DNA from: Myxococcales bacterium
Lineage (GTDB): Bacteria > Myxococcota_A > Bradymonadia > UBA7976 > UBA1532
Assembly: GCA_020633435.1 (NCBI GenBank)
Contig: JACKDP010000003.1
Location: 837,161 to 901,160, forward strand
Direction of reading: 5' to 3'
Length of the DNA: 64,000 nucleotides
Of this stretch, positions 44,422 through 52,500 are shown one piece after another. Position 1 is the stretch's first letter. Every line of letters begins with the position of its first letter. The translations under genes and the position numbers were made by a program. Below the pieces are notes generated by a model. The model did not search any database and was not told the origin of the DNA. It saw only the letters and a program-made list of their open reading frames with translations.

Positions 44422-44636
44422 AGCGCCTCGTCGCGCTGGGCCTGCTGGCCCTCTTCGCCGCCCTCGCGAGCGGCTGCGCCACCGTGAAGCCCTGGCAGCG
44501 CGGCACCCTCGCGCGCCGCTGCATGGCGCTGGAGGGGGATCCCGAGGAGGCGGTGCTGGAGCAGCACGTCTTCGCCTACCGCGAGGGGGCCGCCGGCGCC
44601 TATGGCGGCGGGGGCGGTGGGTGCGGGTGCAACTGA
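44418..44636 (+). CDS. DUF4266 small lipoprotein
   Basis: 72 residues. The signal MKRLVALGLLALFAALASGC ends in a perfect lipobox (ASGC). The mature part carries the DUF4266 hallmarks VKPWQRGTLA, MALEGDP, HVFAYREGAAGAYGG and a C-terminal Gly run ending CGCN. DUF4266 lipoproteins are typically encoded next to DUF3570, ApbE and a TlpA-like thioredoxin, exactly as here. It overlaps both neighbours (ATGA upstream, TGATG downstream), indicating tight translational coupling. Confidence 0.9.
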   Translation: MKRLVALGLLALFAALASGCATVKPWQRGTLARRCMALEGDPEEAVLEQHVFAYREGAAGAYGGGGGGCGCN

Positions 44637-45721
44637 TGAAAACTGCAGGACTTTTCTGCTTCGCTGCGGCGCTCTTGCTGGCGGGCGCGGCCCAGGCCCA
44701 GTCGCGGGGCGCCACCAAGTTCGGCGTCTACACCGACGACGACGGCACCCTGGTGCTCTCCCCGGCGGTGACGGCCTCGGCCACCCCGGTGGAGGGCTTC
44801 ACCGTCGGGGCGTCGTACCTGGCCGACATCGTCTCGGCCTCGTCGACGGACCTGGTGAGCGCGGCGACGAAGCACTTCGAGGAGCGCCGCGACGACCTCT
44901 CCGGCAACCTCAGCTACACCACCCGCGGCTACTTCACCGTCGGCGGCGCCTTCGACTACAGCCACGAGACGGACTACCGGTCCTACACGCCGAGCCTGCA
45001 CGTCGGGCAGGAGCTCTTCGACCGCAACGTCACCCTCACCGCCGGCTACGGGCTGTCGCTGAACACGGTGGGCCGCTCGGGGGATCCGGGCTTCAGCGAG
45101 GCGATGACGAACCACTCGGTGACGCTGAGCGCCAGCCAGCTCCTCGGCCCCGACACCGTCGCCCGCCTGACGTGGCAGGGGCAGTTCGCCCGCGGCTTCC
45201 AGGCGTCGGTCTACCGCTACGCCTCGGTCTACCAGGGCACGGTGCTGCTGTTTCAGACGCCCGAGGTCCTGCCCGACGCCCGCGACCGGCACGCCGCCGC
45301 GCTGTCGGTGCGCCACCACCTGAGCGGGCCCATCTACGTCAACGCCGACTACCGGCTGTACCTCGACGACTGGGGCCTCATGGGGCACACGGGCGGCGGG
45401 CAGCTCTACTACGAGATCACCCGCGACGTGTTCCTGCGGCTCGGGGAGCGGGTGCACTGGCAGACGGGCGCCGACTTCTACGCCCGCCGCTACGACGCGC
45501 GCCGCCGCTACATGACGAGCGACAAGGAGCTCTCGCCCCTCTGGTCGAGCACCACCGGCCTGAAGCTGGACTACGCCTGGCGCAGCGGCGCGGGGGCGGC
45601 CCTCTCGGCCTTCGGCGTGAACGCCAAGGTCGACTTCATCCACGTCGGCTACAGCGACTTCGACCCGCTGGACCAGCTCAACGCCTGGGTGGGCGAGCTG
45701 GGCACCTCGGTGACGTTCTGA
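44636..45721 (+). CDS. DUF3570 outer-membrane barrel-type protein
   Basis: 361 residues with signal peptide MKTAGLFCFAAALLLAGAAQA. The mature chain is a run of amphipathic beta strands with many Tyr and Asp residues (TKFGVYTDDDGTLVLSPAV, DLSGNLSYTTRGYFTVGGAF, VHWQTGADFYARRYDARR), and it ends in Phe as outer-membrane barrels do. Length and the start after the DUF4266 lipoprotein fit family DUF3570. It is presumed to be a porin-like barrel that works with the small lipoprotein, but no transported substrate is known. It overlaps the preceding and following genes by one base each. Confidence 0.9.
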   Translation: MKTAGLFCFAAALLLAGAAQAQSRGATKFGVYTDDDGTLVLSPAVTASATPVEGFTVGASYLADIVSASSTDLVSAATKHFEERRDDLSGNLSYTTRGYFTVGGAFDYSHETDYRSYTPSLHVGQELFDRNVTLTAGYGLSLNTVGRSGDPGFSEAMTNHSVTLSASQLLGPDTVARLTWQGQFARGFQASVYRYASVYQGTVLLFQTPEVLPDARDRHAAALSVRHHLSGPIYVNADYRLYLDDWGLMGHTGGGQLYYEITRDVFLRLGERVHWQTGADFYARRYDARRRYMTSDKELSPLWSSTTGLKLDYAWRSGAGAALSAFGVNAKVDFIHVGYSDFDPLDQLNAWVGELGTSVTF

Positions 45722-46719
45722 TGGGGCCGGCGCTCCTGCTCGTCGCGCTGCTCGCGCCGCCCGCCCTGCACCCGGGCCCGGGGCCGGCCCTGGCCTCCCG
45801 AGACGCGACGCGCTTCACCACCGACGTCCAGCTCACCTTCGTGGCGGGCGACACCCCCGACCCCCAGATCGACGCGGCGTTCGCGGCCATCCTGGCCGAG
45901 TTCGACCGCATCGACGCCCTCGCGAGCGAGTGGCGGCCCGACACGCCGGTGGCGAAGCTCAACGCCCACGCCGGCGAGGCGGTGGTGGTGCCCGACGAGC
46001 TCTACGCCCTGCTGGAGCGCACGCTGGGCCTCTGCGACGTCACCCACGGGGGCTTCGATCCCACGTTCAAGACGCTGGCCGGCCTGTGGCCGCTGCGGGA
46101 TCCGGCCTTCCGGCCCCCTACCCAGGCCCAGATCGACGCCCTGCTGCCGGCCGTCGGCTACCGCCACCTGGTGCTCGACCCCAAGGCCCGCACCGCCCGC
46201 CTCACCGACCCCCGCACGCGCGTCGGCCTGGGCGGCATCGCCAAGGGCTACGCCGTCGAGCGCGCCGTCGAGATCCTGCGGGGCCGCGGCCTCCAGGCGT
46301 TCTGCCTGCGCGTCGGCGGCGAGCTGTACTGCGCGGGCGACAAGCACGGCACGCCCTGGCAGGTGGGGGTGCGCGACCCGCGGGATCCCGACCGCCTCGT
46401 GGCCACGCTGCCCATCCGCGACGCGTCGTTCACCACGTCGGGCGACTACGAGCGCTTCGCCCTGGTGGACGGGGTGCGCTACCACCACATCGTCGATCCG
46501 CGCACCGGCGCCCCCGCCCGCGGCGTGCGCTCGGTGACCATCCTCGCCCGCAACCCCACCGAGGCCGACGCCCTGTCCACGGGCGTCTTCGTGCTGGGGG
46601 TCGAGGCCGGGATGGCCCTGCTCGACGCCCTGCCCGCCGCCGAGGGCGTCATCGTCGACGACCAGGGCGCCATCCACACCTCCCGTGGCCTCAAGGCCGG
46701 CATCCAGGAGATCAAATGA
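45721..46719 (+). CDS. apbE: FAD:protein FMN transferase (ApbE family)
   Basis: 332 residues with an N-terminal hydrophobic signal. Family motifs are in order: FDRIDALASEWRPDTPVAKLN, THGGFDPTFKTL, RVGLGGIAKGYAVERAVEIL (FAD/Mg-binding), RVGGELYCAG, ASFTTSGDYERF and HHIVDPRTGAPA, followed by the conserved DALSTGVFVLG. ApbE attaches FMN covalently to a Thr in periplasmic or membrane redox proteins. In this operon the target might be a redox partner encoded elsewhere; no obvious flavinylation substrate is adjacent. It overlaps the DUF3570 stop by one base. Confidence 0.94.
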   Translation: MGPALLLVALLAPPALHPGPGPALASRDATRFTTDVQLTFVAGDTPDPQIDAAFAAILAEFDRIDALASEWRPDTPVAKLNAHAGEAVVVPDELYALLERTLGLCDVTHGGFDPTFKTLAGLWPLRDPAFRPPTQAQIDALLPAVGYRHLVLDPKARTARLTDPRTRVGLGGIAKGYAVERAVEILRGRGLQAFCLRVGGELYCAGDKHGTPWQVGVRDPRDPDRLVATLPIRDASFTTSGDYERFALVDGVRYHHIVDPRTGAPARGVRSVTILARNPTEADALSTGVFVLGVEAGMALLDALPAAEGVIVDDQGAIHTSRGLKAGIQEIK

Positions 46720-47210
46720 AGCTGCTGCTCGCCCTCGCCCTCCTCGCCGCGGCCCCCGCCGTGGCCGCGCCCCTGGCCGCCGGCGACGCCGCGCCCCTGG
46801 CCAGCGTGCCCCTCAAGACGCCCGACGGCGCCGCCATCGACGTCGCGAGCTTGAAGGGGAAGGTCGTCCTGCTCGACATCTGGGCCACCTGGTGCGAGCC
46901 GTGCCGGGCGTCGCTGCCCATCTACCAGGCCCTCCAGCGGGAGCTGGGGCCGGCGGGCTTCACGGTGGTGGCCGTCAGCGTCGACGAGCACCACGACGAG
47001 CTCGTCAGCTTCGTGAAGAAGAGCGGCCTGACGTTCCCCATCGCCTGGGATCCCGAGGGGAAGTGGCCCGCGGCCATCGGCCTGGAGGCCATGCCCACCG
47101 CCCTGCTCATCGACCGCGCCGGCCACGTGAAGTCGGTGCACCCGGGCTTCACCGACGCGGACGGCGAGGCCATCACCGCCGCGGCCCGGGCGCTGGTGAA
47201 GGCCCCGTAG
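46716..47210 (+). CDS. TlpA-like thioredoxin family protein
   Basis: 164 residues with signal peptide MKLLLALALLAAAPAVAAPL. The thioredoxin fold has the active site WATWCEPCRASLP, a CxxC pair with Glu-Pro between the Cys residues, as in TlpA/ResA-type reductases. The cis-Pro region is EAMPTALLID. Such proteins reduce disulfides on cytochromes or metal centres in the periplasm. That fits the CxxCH-containing exported proteins encoded at the start of the same operon. Its start overlaps the apbE stop by 4 bases. Confidence 0.93.
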   Translation: MKLLLALALLAAAPAVAAPLAAGDAAPLASVPLKTPDGAAIDVASLKGKVVLLDIWATWCEPCRASLPIYQALQRELGPAGFTVVAVSVDEHHDELVSFVKKSGLTFPIAWDPEGKWPAAIGLEAMPTALLIDRAGHVKSVHPGFTDADGEAITAAARALVKAP

Positions 47211-47215
47211 CCGGC

Positions 47216-47959
47216 GTGCTGGGCCTGCTCCTCGCGGTCGTCGCGCCGGCCGCGGCCCGCCACCAGCAGGCCGCGCTGGCCCACGCCGAGGCCGGCCGGC
47301 TGGCCGAGGCGGCGGCCGCCTGGCAGCGGGCCTACGCGGCCGATCCGCACCCCGTCTTCCTGCTGAACCTGGCCGCCGTGCAGAGCGCCCTGCCGCGCGG
47401 GTGCGGCCCGGCCATCGGCACCTTCGACCGCCTGCTGGCCCGCTGCGCCGAGACCCCCTGCGCCGAGGAGCCCCTGGCCCGCGAGCGCCGCGCCGAGCTG
47501 GCCGCGGCGTGCCTCGCCCGCGTCGACGTCCGCAGCCGGCCCCCGGGCGCGCGGGCGCAGATCGACGGCCAGGCCGCCGGCACCACCCCGCTGGAGGCCA
47601 CCCTCACCACCGACACGCCGCACGAAATCGTGTTGGAGATCGAGGGGTTCTACCCCGGACGCCGCGTCATCGAGCCGCGCCCGCGGGAGCGCTTCGAGCT
47701 GGAGCTGGGGCTGCGCCCCATCCCCCCGCCGACCCCACCGCCGAAGGAAGAGGACGGGCCGGGCCGCGCCCTCGCCTGGGGGCTGCTCGGGGCGGGGCTG
47801 GTGGGCGCGGGCGTGACGGGCGGCCTGCACGCGGCGGCCGGCGAGCCCTCGACGGGGGAGTGGGTGGGCCTCGGCCTGGGCTATGGGCTCAGCGCCGGGC
47901 TCCTCGGCGTCGGCTTCTGGCTGCTGGGGGCGCCGGACGGCGGGCGCGTGGCGTTCTGA
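47216..47959 (+). CDS. PEGA-domain membrane protein with helical N-terminus
   Basis: 247 residues starting at a GTG 5 bases after the thioredoxin stop. A short signal (LGLLLAVVAPAAA) is followed by a TPR-like helical region (ALAHAEAGRLAEAAAAWQRAYAADPHPVFLLNLA). Then comes a PEGA domain (VDVRSRPPGARAQIDGQAAG, TPHEIVLEIEGFYPG). Two transmembrane helices close the protein (around residues 188-208 and 218-240). PEGA domains are beta-rich modules of surface or S-layer-associated proteins, common in Myxococcota. It is the last gene of the operon starting at 40667. Confidence 0.82.
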   Translation: MLGLLLAVVAPAAARHQQAALAHAEAGRLAEAAAAWQRAYAADPHPVFLLNLAAVQSALPRGCGPAIGTFDRLLARCAETPCAEEPLARERRAELAAACLARVDVRSRPPGARAQIDGQAAGTTPLEATLTTDTPHEIVLEIEGFYPGRRVIEPRPRERFELELGLRPIPPPTPPPKEEDGPGRALAWGLLGAGLVGAGVTGGLHAAAGEPSTGEWVGLGLGYGLSAGLLGVGFWLLGAPDGGRVAF

Positions 47960-47965
47960 CCGGGC

Positions 47966-48550
47966 TCAGCGGGGCCGCAGGCTGTCCAGCGCCACCGCGA
48001 TGACGGCGGCCGGATCGCCCTGCGGCCCGGCCCGCGCGCCGGTGGCGAGCCCCGCCACCACCGTCTGCAGGTAGCCCGCCAGCACCCCAGCCTCCAGGTC
48101 GGCGCGCACCTCGCCCGCCCGCTGCCCCGCCTCCAGGACGGCGACCACGCGCGCGCGGATGACGCCGAAGTGGGCGGTCAGGCGGTCGCGCACCGCGTCG
48201 TCGTGGGGGCCGAGCTCCACCAGGGTGTTGAGGGCCATGCAGCCGCCGGGGCCCTGGCTCGGGCAGGCCGTGAACGCCACGCCGTAGAGCCACGCCTCGA
48301 GCTGCGCCAGGGGGGTGGAGGCCCGGGCCAGATCGGCCTCGAGCTGCGCCGTGCCCCGGGCCAGGTAGCGGTCGAGCACGCTCAGGAAGAGGGCGTGCTT
48401 GTCGCCGAACGCCTGGTAGAGGCTGCCGCGCAGCATCCCCGTCGCGTCGCAGAGATCGGCGATGGAGGTCGCCTCGTAGCCGTGGGCCCAGAACGCCTGC
48501 TGGGCCGCGTCGAGCGCGTCGTCGGGATCGAACTGGCGGGGTCGGCCCAT
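47966..48550 (-). CDS. TetR/AcrR family regulator, probable repressor of the divergent SDR gene
   Basis: 194 residues. The N-terminal domain is GRPRQFDPDDALDAAQQAFW, then the helix-turn-helix TSIADLCDATGMLRGSLYQAF and DKHALFLSVLDRYL. It resembles the subgroup with a C-terminal TetR_C domain containing GGCMALNTLVEL. A Cys in this segment and another in TACPSQGPGG are often found in electrophile- or redox-responsive members. It is divergent from a short-chain dehydrogenase, and two similar 14-base sites occur in the shared intergenic region. This supports local regulation of the dehydrogenase. Confidence 0.9.
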   Translation of the reverse strand: MGRPRQFDPDDALDAAQQAFWAHGYEATSIADLCDATGMLRGSLYQAFGDKHALFLSVLDRYLARGTAQLEADLARASTPLAQLEAWLYGVAFTACPSQGPGGCMALNTLVELGPHDDAVRDRLTAHFGVIRARVVAVLEAGQRAGEVRADLEAGVLAGYLQTVVAGLATGARAGPQGDPAAVIAVALDSLRPR

Positions 48551-48624
48551 GCCCTGAGCCTAGCGAAATCTCCAGGCCCGCTCCAGGTTTTTGAACGATC
48601 GGAAAAAAAGTGGCCTGCACTTCT

Positions 48625-48638
48625 TGACCGCCTGTTCA
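48625..48638. promoter_or_regulatory. Candidate TetR operator, copy 1, overlapping a -35 element
   Basis: TGACCGCCTGTTCA, an imperfect palindrome of TGAxC type. It overlaps TTGACC (48624-48629), a possible -35 hexamer for the dehydrogenase, with TAGCGT 17 bases downstream (48647-48652). A second copy with the same 12 fixed bases lies at 48668. Confidence 0.5.
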
Positions 48639-48667
48639 TCTATCGCTAGCGTGGCCTCACCAATTGA

Positions 48668-48681
48668 TGACCGAATGTTCA
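48668..48681. promoter_or_regulatory. Candidate TetR operator, copy 2
   Basis: TGACCGAATGTTCA is identical to the copy at 48625 except for the two central bases. The copies are in direct orientation, 43 bases apart, and both lie between the divergent TetR and SDR genes. Confidence 0.5.
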
Positions 48682-48729
48682 AGAACGCGGTCACCCAACC
48701 GACGGGCCCGGCGCCCGGGGAGAGTCCAG

Positions 48730-49479
48730 ATGGGTCAGCTCGACAACAAGATCGCCCTCATCACCGGTGGCACCAGCGGCATCGGCCTCGCCACGGCCCA
48801 GCGCTTCCTGGCCGAGGGGGCCCGCGTCATCGTCACCGGCCGCAACGCCGACACCCTCACCGAGGCGGCGGCGGCGCTGGGCGATCGCGCCCTCGTCCTG
48901 CGCTCCGACGCGGCGGATCTGGGCGACATCGAGGCCCTGGTCGAGACCGTGAAGGCGCGCTTCGGCCGCATCGACGTGCTCTTCCTCAACGCCGGCGTCG
49001 CCCCCTTCCAGCCCCTCGAGGCCCAGTCGGCCGAGGGCCTCCAGACGCTCTTCAACATCAACGTCCTCGGCCCGTACCTGACCGTGCAGAAGGCCCTGCC
49101 CCTGCTCGGCGCCGGGGCCTCCGTCCTCTTCAACACCTCGGTCGTGAACGTGAAGGGCCTGGCCAACAGCAGCGCCTACGCCGCCACCAAGGCCGCCCTG
49201 CGCTCGCTGACCCGCACCCTGGCGGCCGAGCTGGCCCCGCGCGGCATCCGCGTCAACGCCGTGGCCCCCGGCCCCGTCGCGACGCCCATCTACGACAAGA
49301 TGGGCATGAGCGCCGAGCAGCTCGCGGCCTTCGGCGGGCAGATCCAGCAGATGGTGCCCCTGGGTCGCTTCGGCACCCCCGACGAGCTGGCCTCGGCGGC
49401 GCTCTTCCTGGCCTCGGCCCAGAGCAGCTACGTCACCGGGGCCGAGCTGGCGGTGGACGGCGGCTTCGCCCAGGTCTGA
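48730..49479 (+). CDS. Short-chain dehydrogenase/reductase (SDR)
   Basis: 249 residues from the ATG at 48730. Classical SDR motifs are all present: the cofactor loop ITGGTSGIGLATAQRFLAEG (residues ~11-30), the LFLNAGVAPF strand (NAG), the active-site Ser in LFNTSVVNVKG, YAATKAAL with catalytic Tyr and Lys, and the C-terminal SSYVTGAELAVDGGF. The Arg after the first strand (VTGRN) suggests NADP preference. The substrate is unknown. It is divergent from a TetR regulator, the usual arrangement for inducible SDR enzymes. Confidence 0.95.
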   Translation: MGQLDNKIALITGGTSGIGLATAQRFLAEGARVIVTGRNADTLTEAAAALGDRALVLRSDAADLGDIEALVETVKARFGRIDVLFLNAGVAPFQPLEAQSAEGLQTLFNINVLGPYLTVQKALPLLGAGASVLFNTSVVNVKGLANSSAYAATKAALRSLTRTLAAELAPRGIRVNAVAPGPVATPIYDKMGMSAEQLAAFGGQIQQMVPLGRFGTPDELASAALFLASAQSSYVTGAELAVDGGFAQV

Positions 49480-49509
49480 TCCGCGGCGGCCTCTCCTGAA
49501 GCGGGTCGG

Positions 49510-52500
49510 CTACTTGCGCAGGCCCGCGTCCACCTCCCGCAGCAGGGCGATGAGCTCCTCGACGTGCCGCCCGATGGCCTGGGCGTCGCGCAGGTTCTCG
49601 GCGCTGGCCTTCACCAGCGGCACCAGCGTCCGCTCGACGATGGCCACCTGCTGCCCCAGCAGCTCCTCGATGCCGGCGGGCGGGGGCATGCGCACCTCCA
49701 CCTGGGGCCGGCCCACCGCCTGGAGCGCCTGCGCCACCGCCGTCAGCGCCTCGGTGACGTCGCCGCTGGCGGCGGCCGGGGGCGGGGCGCCGAGCGGTCG
49801 GGCGGCCGCCACCGGCGGGAGCGCCTGGCCGCCACCCCCCGCCTTCGCCACCGCCGAGCGCAGCCCGTCGAGCTTCAGGGCGATGGTGCCGAGGGCGTTG
49901 GCCAGGGCCGCGGCCCCGCCCCCCTCCAGCTCGTCGCGGATGGCCCCGAGGGCCGCCGCGATGGGGGTGAAGGCCCTGGCGTCGACCCCACGCTCCGCAA
50001 CCGCCTCGCGCAACGCCTTGATCTCGCTCGTGATCCCGTCGTTCGATCCCGCCGCCACGGCCGTGCGCAGGGCGTCGAGGCCCTCCGCGATGCCGCTGAG
50101 GGTGGTGGCCACGCGCACCGCCGGGTCGTCGTCCTTGCCGCCGGAGATCTGCACGCGCTTGAAGCCGCGCTTGATCTCGGCCCACCGCGCCGCCTGGGCC
50201 TCGCTCATCCGGGCGCGCAGCTCGGCCAGCTTGAGCAGGTTGGCCTCGGCCCCGGTCGTGAGCGTCTGCGCCTCGCCGGTGTAGTGGTCGTCGATGAGGG
50301 CCTCGAGCTCGGCGGCGTTCATGGCCGACGCCACCTTCTCGGCCATCTTGTTCATGTTGCGGTAGCTGCCCTGCAGCTTGAAGGGCGGCTCGCTGCGGAA
50401 GGCGTCCTCCTGGGCGGCGGACTCGATGTACTGCAGGTTCACCCGCAGCACGACGCGCTGGATGGTGAGCATCCGCTGGAAGACCGCCGTGATCTCGGCC
50501 ACTTCCACCGCGCTGTAGTCGTGCTTGAGCTCGCTCTGGGGCACCTCCTCGCCCCGGGCCATGCGGATGAGGCGGTAGACGTCGCCCTGGTCGCGGCCGG
50601 CGAGGGGGGCCAGCACCGCGTTGCTGGTGAGCGCGTTCTCCAGGTACGAGAGCGAGAACGCCTCGTCGCGCCCCTCCAGGATGTCGCCCAGGTTGTAGGT
50701 GTCGGCGCGGTTCGCGAGCATGTCGGGGATCTGGAACTTCGCCCCCGTCTCCGTGTACGGGTTGCCCGCCATGACCACGCAGAACTTGCGGCCCCGCAGG
50801 TCGTAGGTGCGCGTCCGCCCCCGCCAGACGCCCTCCACGCGCCGCTGCCCGTCGCAGAGGCTGATGAACTTCTGCAAGAGCTCCGGGTGCGTGTGCTGGA
50901 TGTCGTCGAGGTAGAGCATCACGTTGTTGCCCATCTCGAACGCCAGGTTGATCTTCTCGACCTCCTGGCGGGCCGTGGCGTTGGGCGCCTCGGCCGGATC
51001 CAGCGACGTGACGCTGTGGCCCAGGGCGGGGCCGTTCACCTTCACGAAGACGAGCCCCAGCCGGTTGGCCACGTACTCCATGAGCGTCGTCTTGCCGTAG
51101 CCCGGGGGCGAGACCAGCAGCAGCAAGCCCATGAGATCCGTGCGCTTCTTCTCGCCCGCCGCCCCCATCTGCTTGGCCAGGTTGTCGCCGATGATGGGCA
51201 GGTACACCTCGCTGATGAGGCGGTTGCGCACGAAGCTCGACATGATGCGCGGCTGGAACTCGTTGAGCCGCAAGCGGATCCGGGCGTCGTCCAGGAGCGC
51301 GTGCCGGGCCTGCCGGTAGCGCTGGTAGCCCGGCAGCCAGACCTCGCGGTAGTGGGCCAGCCGCCCCAGCAGCTCGTCGAGCTGGAGGGGGAGCACCTGC
51401 TCGCGGATGCGCGGGTGCTGGCCCAGCAGGCCCTTGACCTCGGTGCGCACGACGGCGCTGGAGACCTCCCGGGCCACGGCGTCGCCGGCGGCCAGGACGG
51501 CCGCCTCGAAGACGGTGCCGGCCTCGGCCTCGGGGCCGGCGAGGGCGCCGATCCAGGCGCGGGCCAGGTCGACCCGGGCGACGGGGTCGGCCTTGAGCGC
51601 CCGCAGATCCTCGTCGAACTCCCGCCGGGCGTCCGTCTCCTCCAGGTGGCGGTGCAGGGCGGCGCGCAGATCCTCGGCGTCGCGGCTGGTGGTGAAGCGC
51701 GGCGGATCCTGCGCCCCCAGCTCCTCGACGAGGTAGCGCCCCGCCAGCAGGGCGTGGGGCAGCAGCTCGGGCAGGTGGCGGTCGGTCAGCCAGGCCGTGA
51801 CGGCCGCGGCGAAGGCGTCCCCGAGCTGCCGGAAGGCGTCCCCGGGCCCGAAGCGATCGCGCAGGCGGCACAGGTTGCGGGCGCGGCGCTGCCAGGCCGT
51901 GCGGGCGTCGCCCCCGAGCCCCGCGCCCCAGGCCAGGGCCGCCACCGCGCGCGGCCACGCCCCGAAGCGCAGCAGCCCGGCCGTCGTCCGCATGGCCAGC
52001 AGCTTCTCCAGGATGAGCGTGGCGTCGTGGTCGTGGAGGCCGCGCTCGTAGCCCTCCTCGTAGCGCTGCTGGGCCCGCTCGCGCACCAGGGCCAGGAGCC
52101 CCCCGGGGCTGAGCTGCGCGTCCTGCAACCCCTTGATCGACAAGCCATCCTGGCCGCGCTCGGCGGCCTCCAGCAGCGTCGTCGCCAGGTACTCGCCCCG
52201 GTAGACGGCGGGGCTCTCGCTGATGATCGTCTGGCTCCACCAGGGCTTCGTGGCCTGGAACGCCTCGTCGGTCACGGGCTCGAAGAAGTCGGTGCCGGTG
52301 AGGTGCAGCGCCATCCCCTCGTCGCGGGGCACCAGCGTCAGCTCGAGGGGCTGGGTGTTCACCGTGAACTGGTGGCTGCCCAGCTTGATGAGGCTGCCGC
52401 CCCCCTCGAAGAGATCGAGCTTGTCGCGCAGGCCGCGCAGGGCGTCCTGCCGGGCCGACTTGAGCCGCGAGACCAGCTCGTCGGCCTTCACGCCGTCGCC

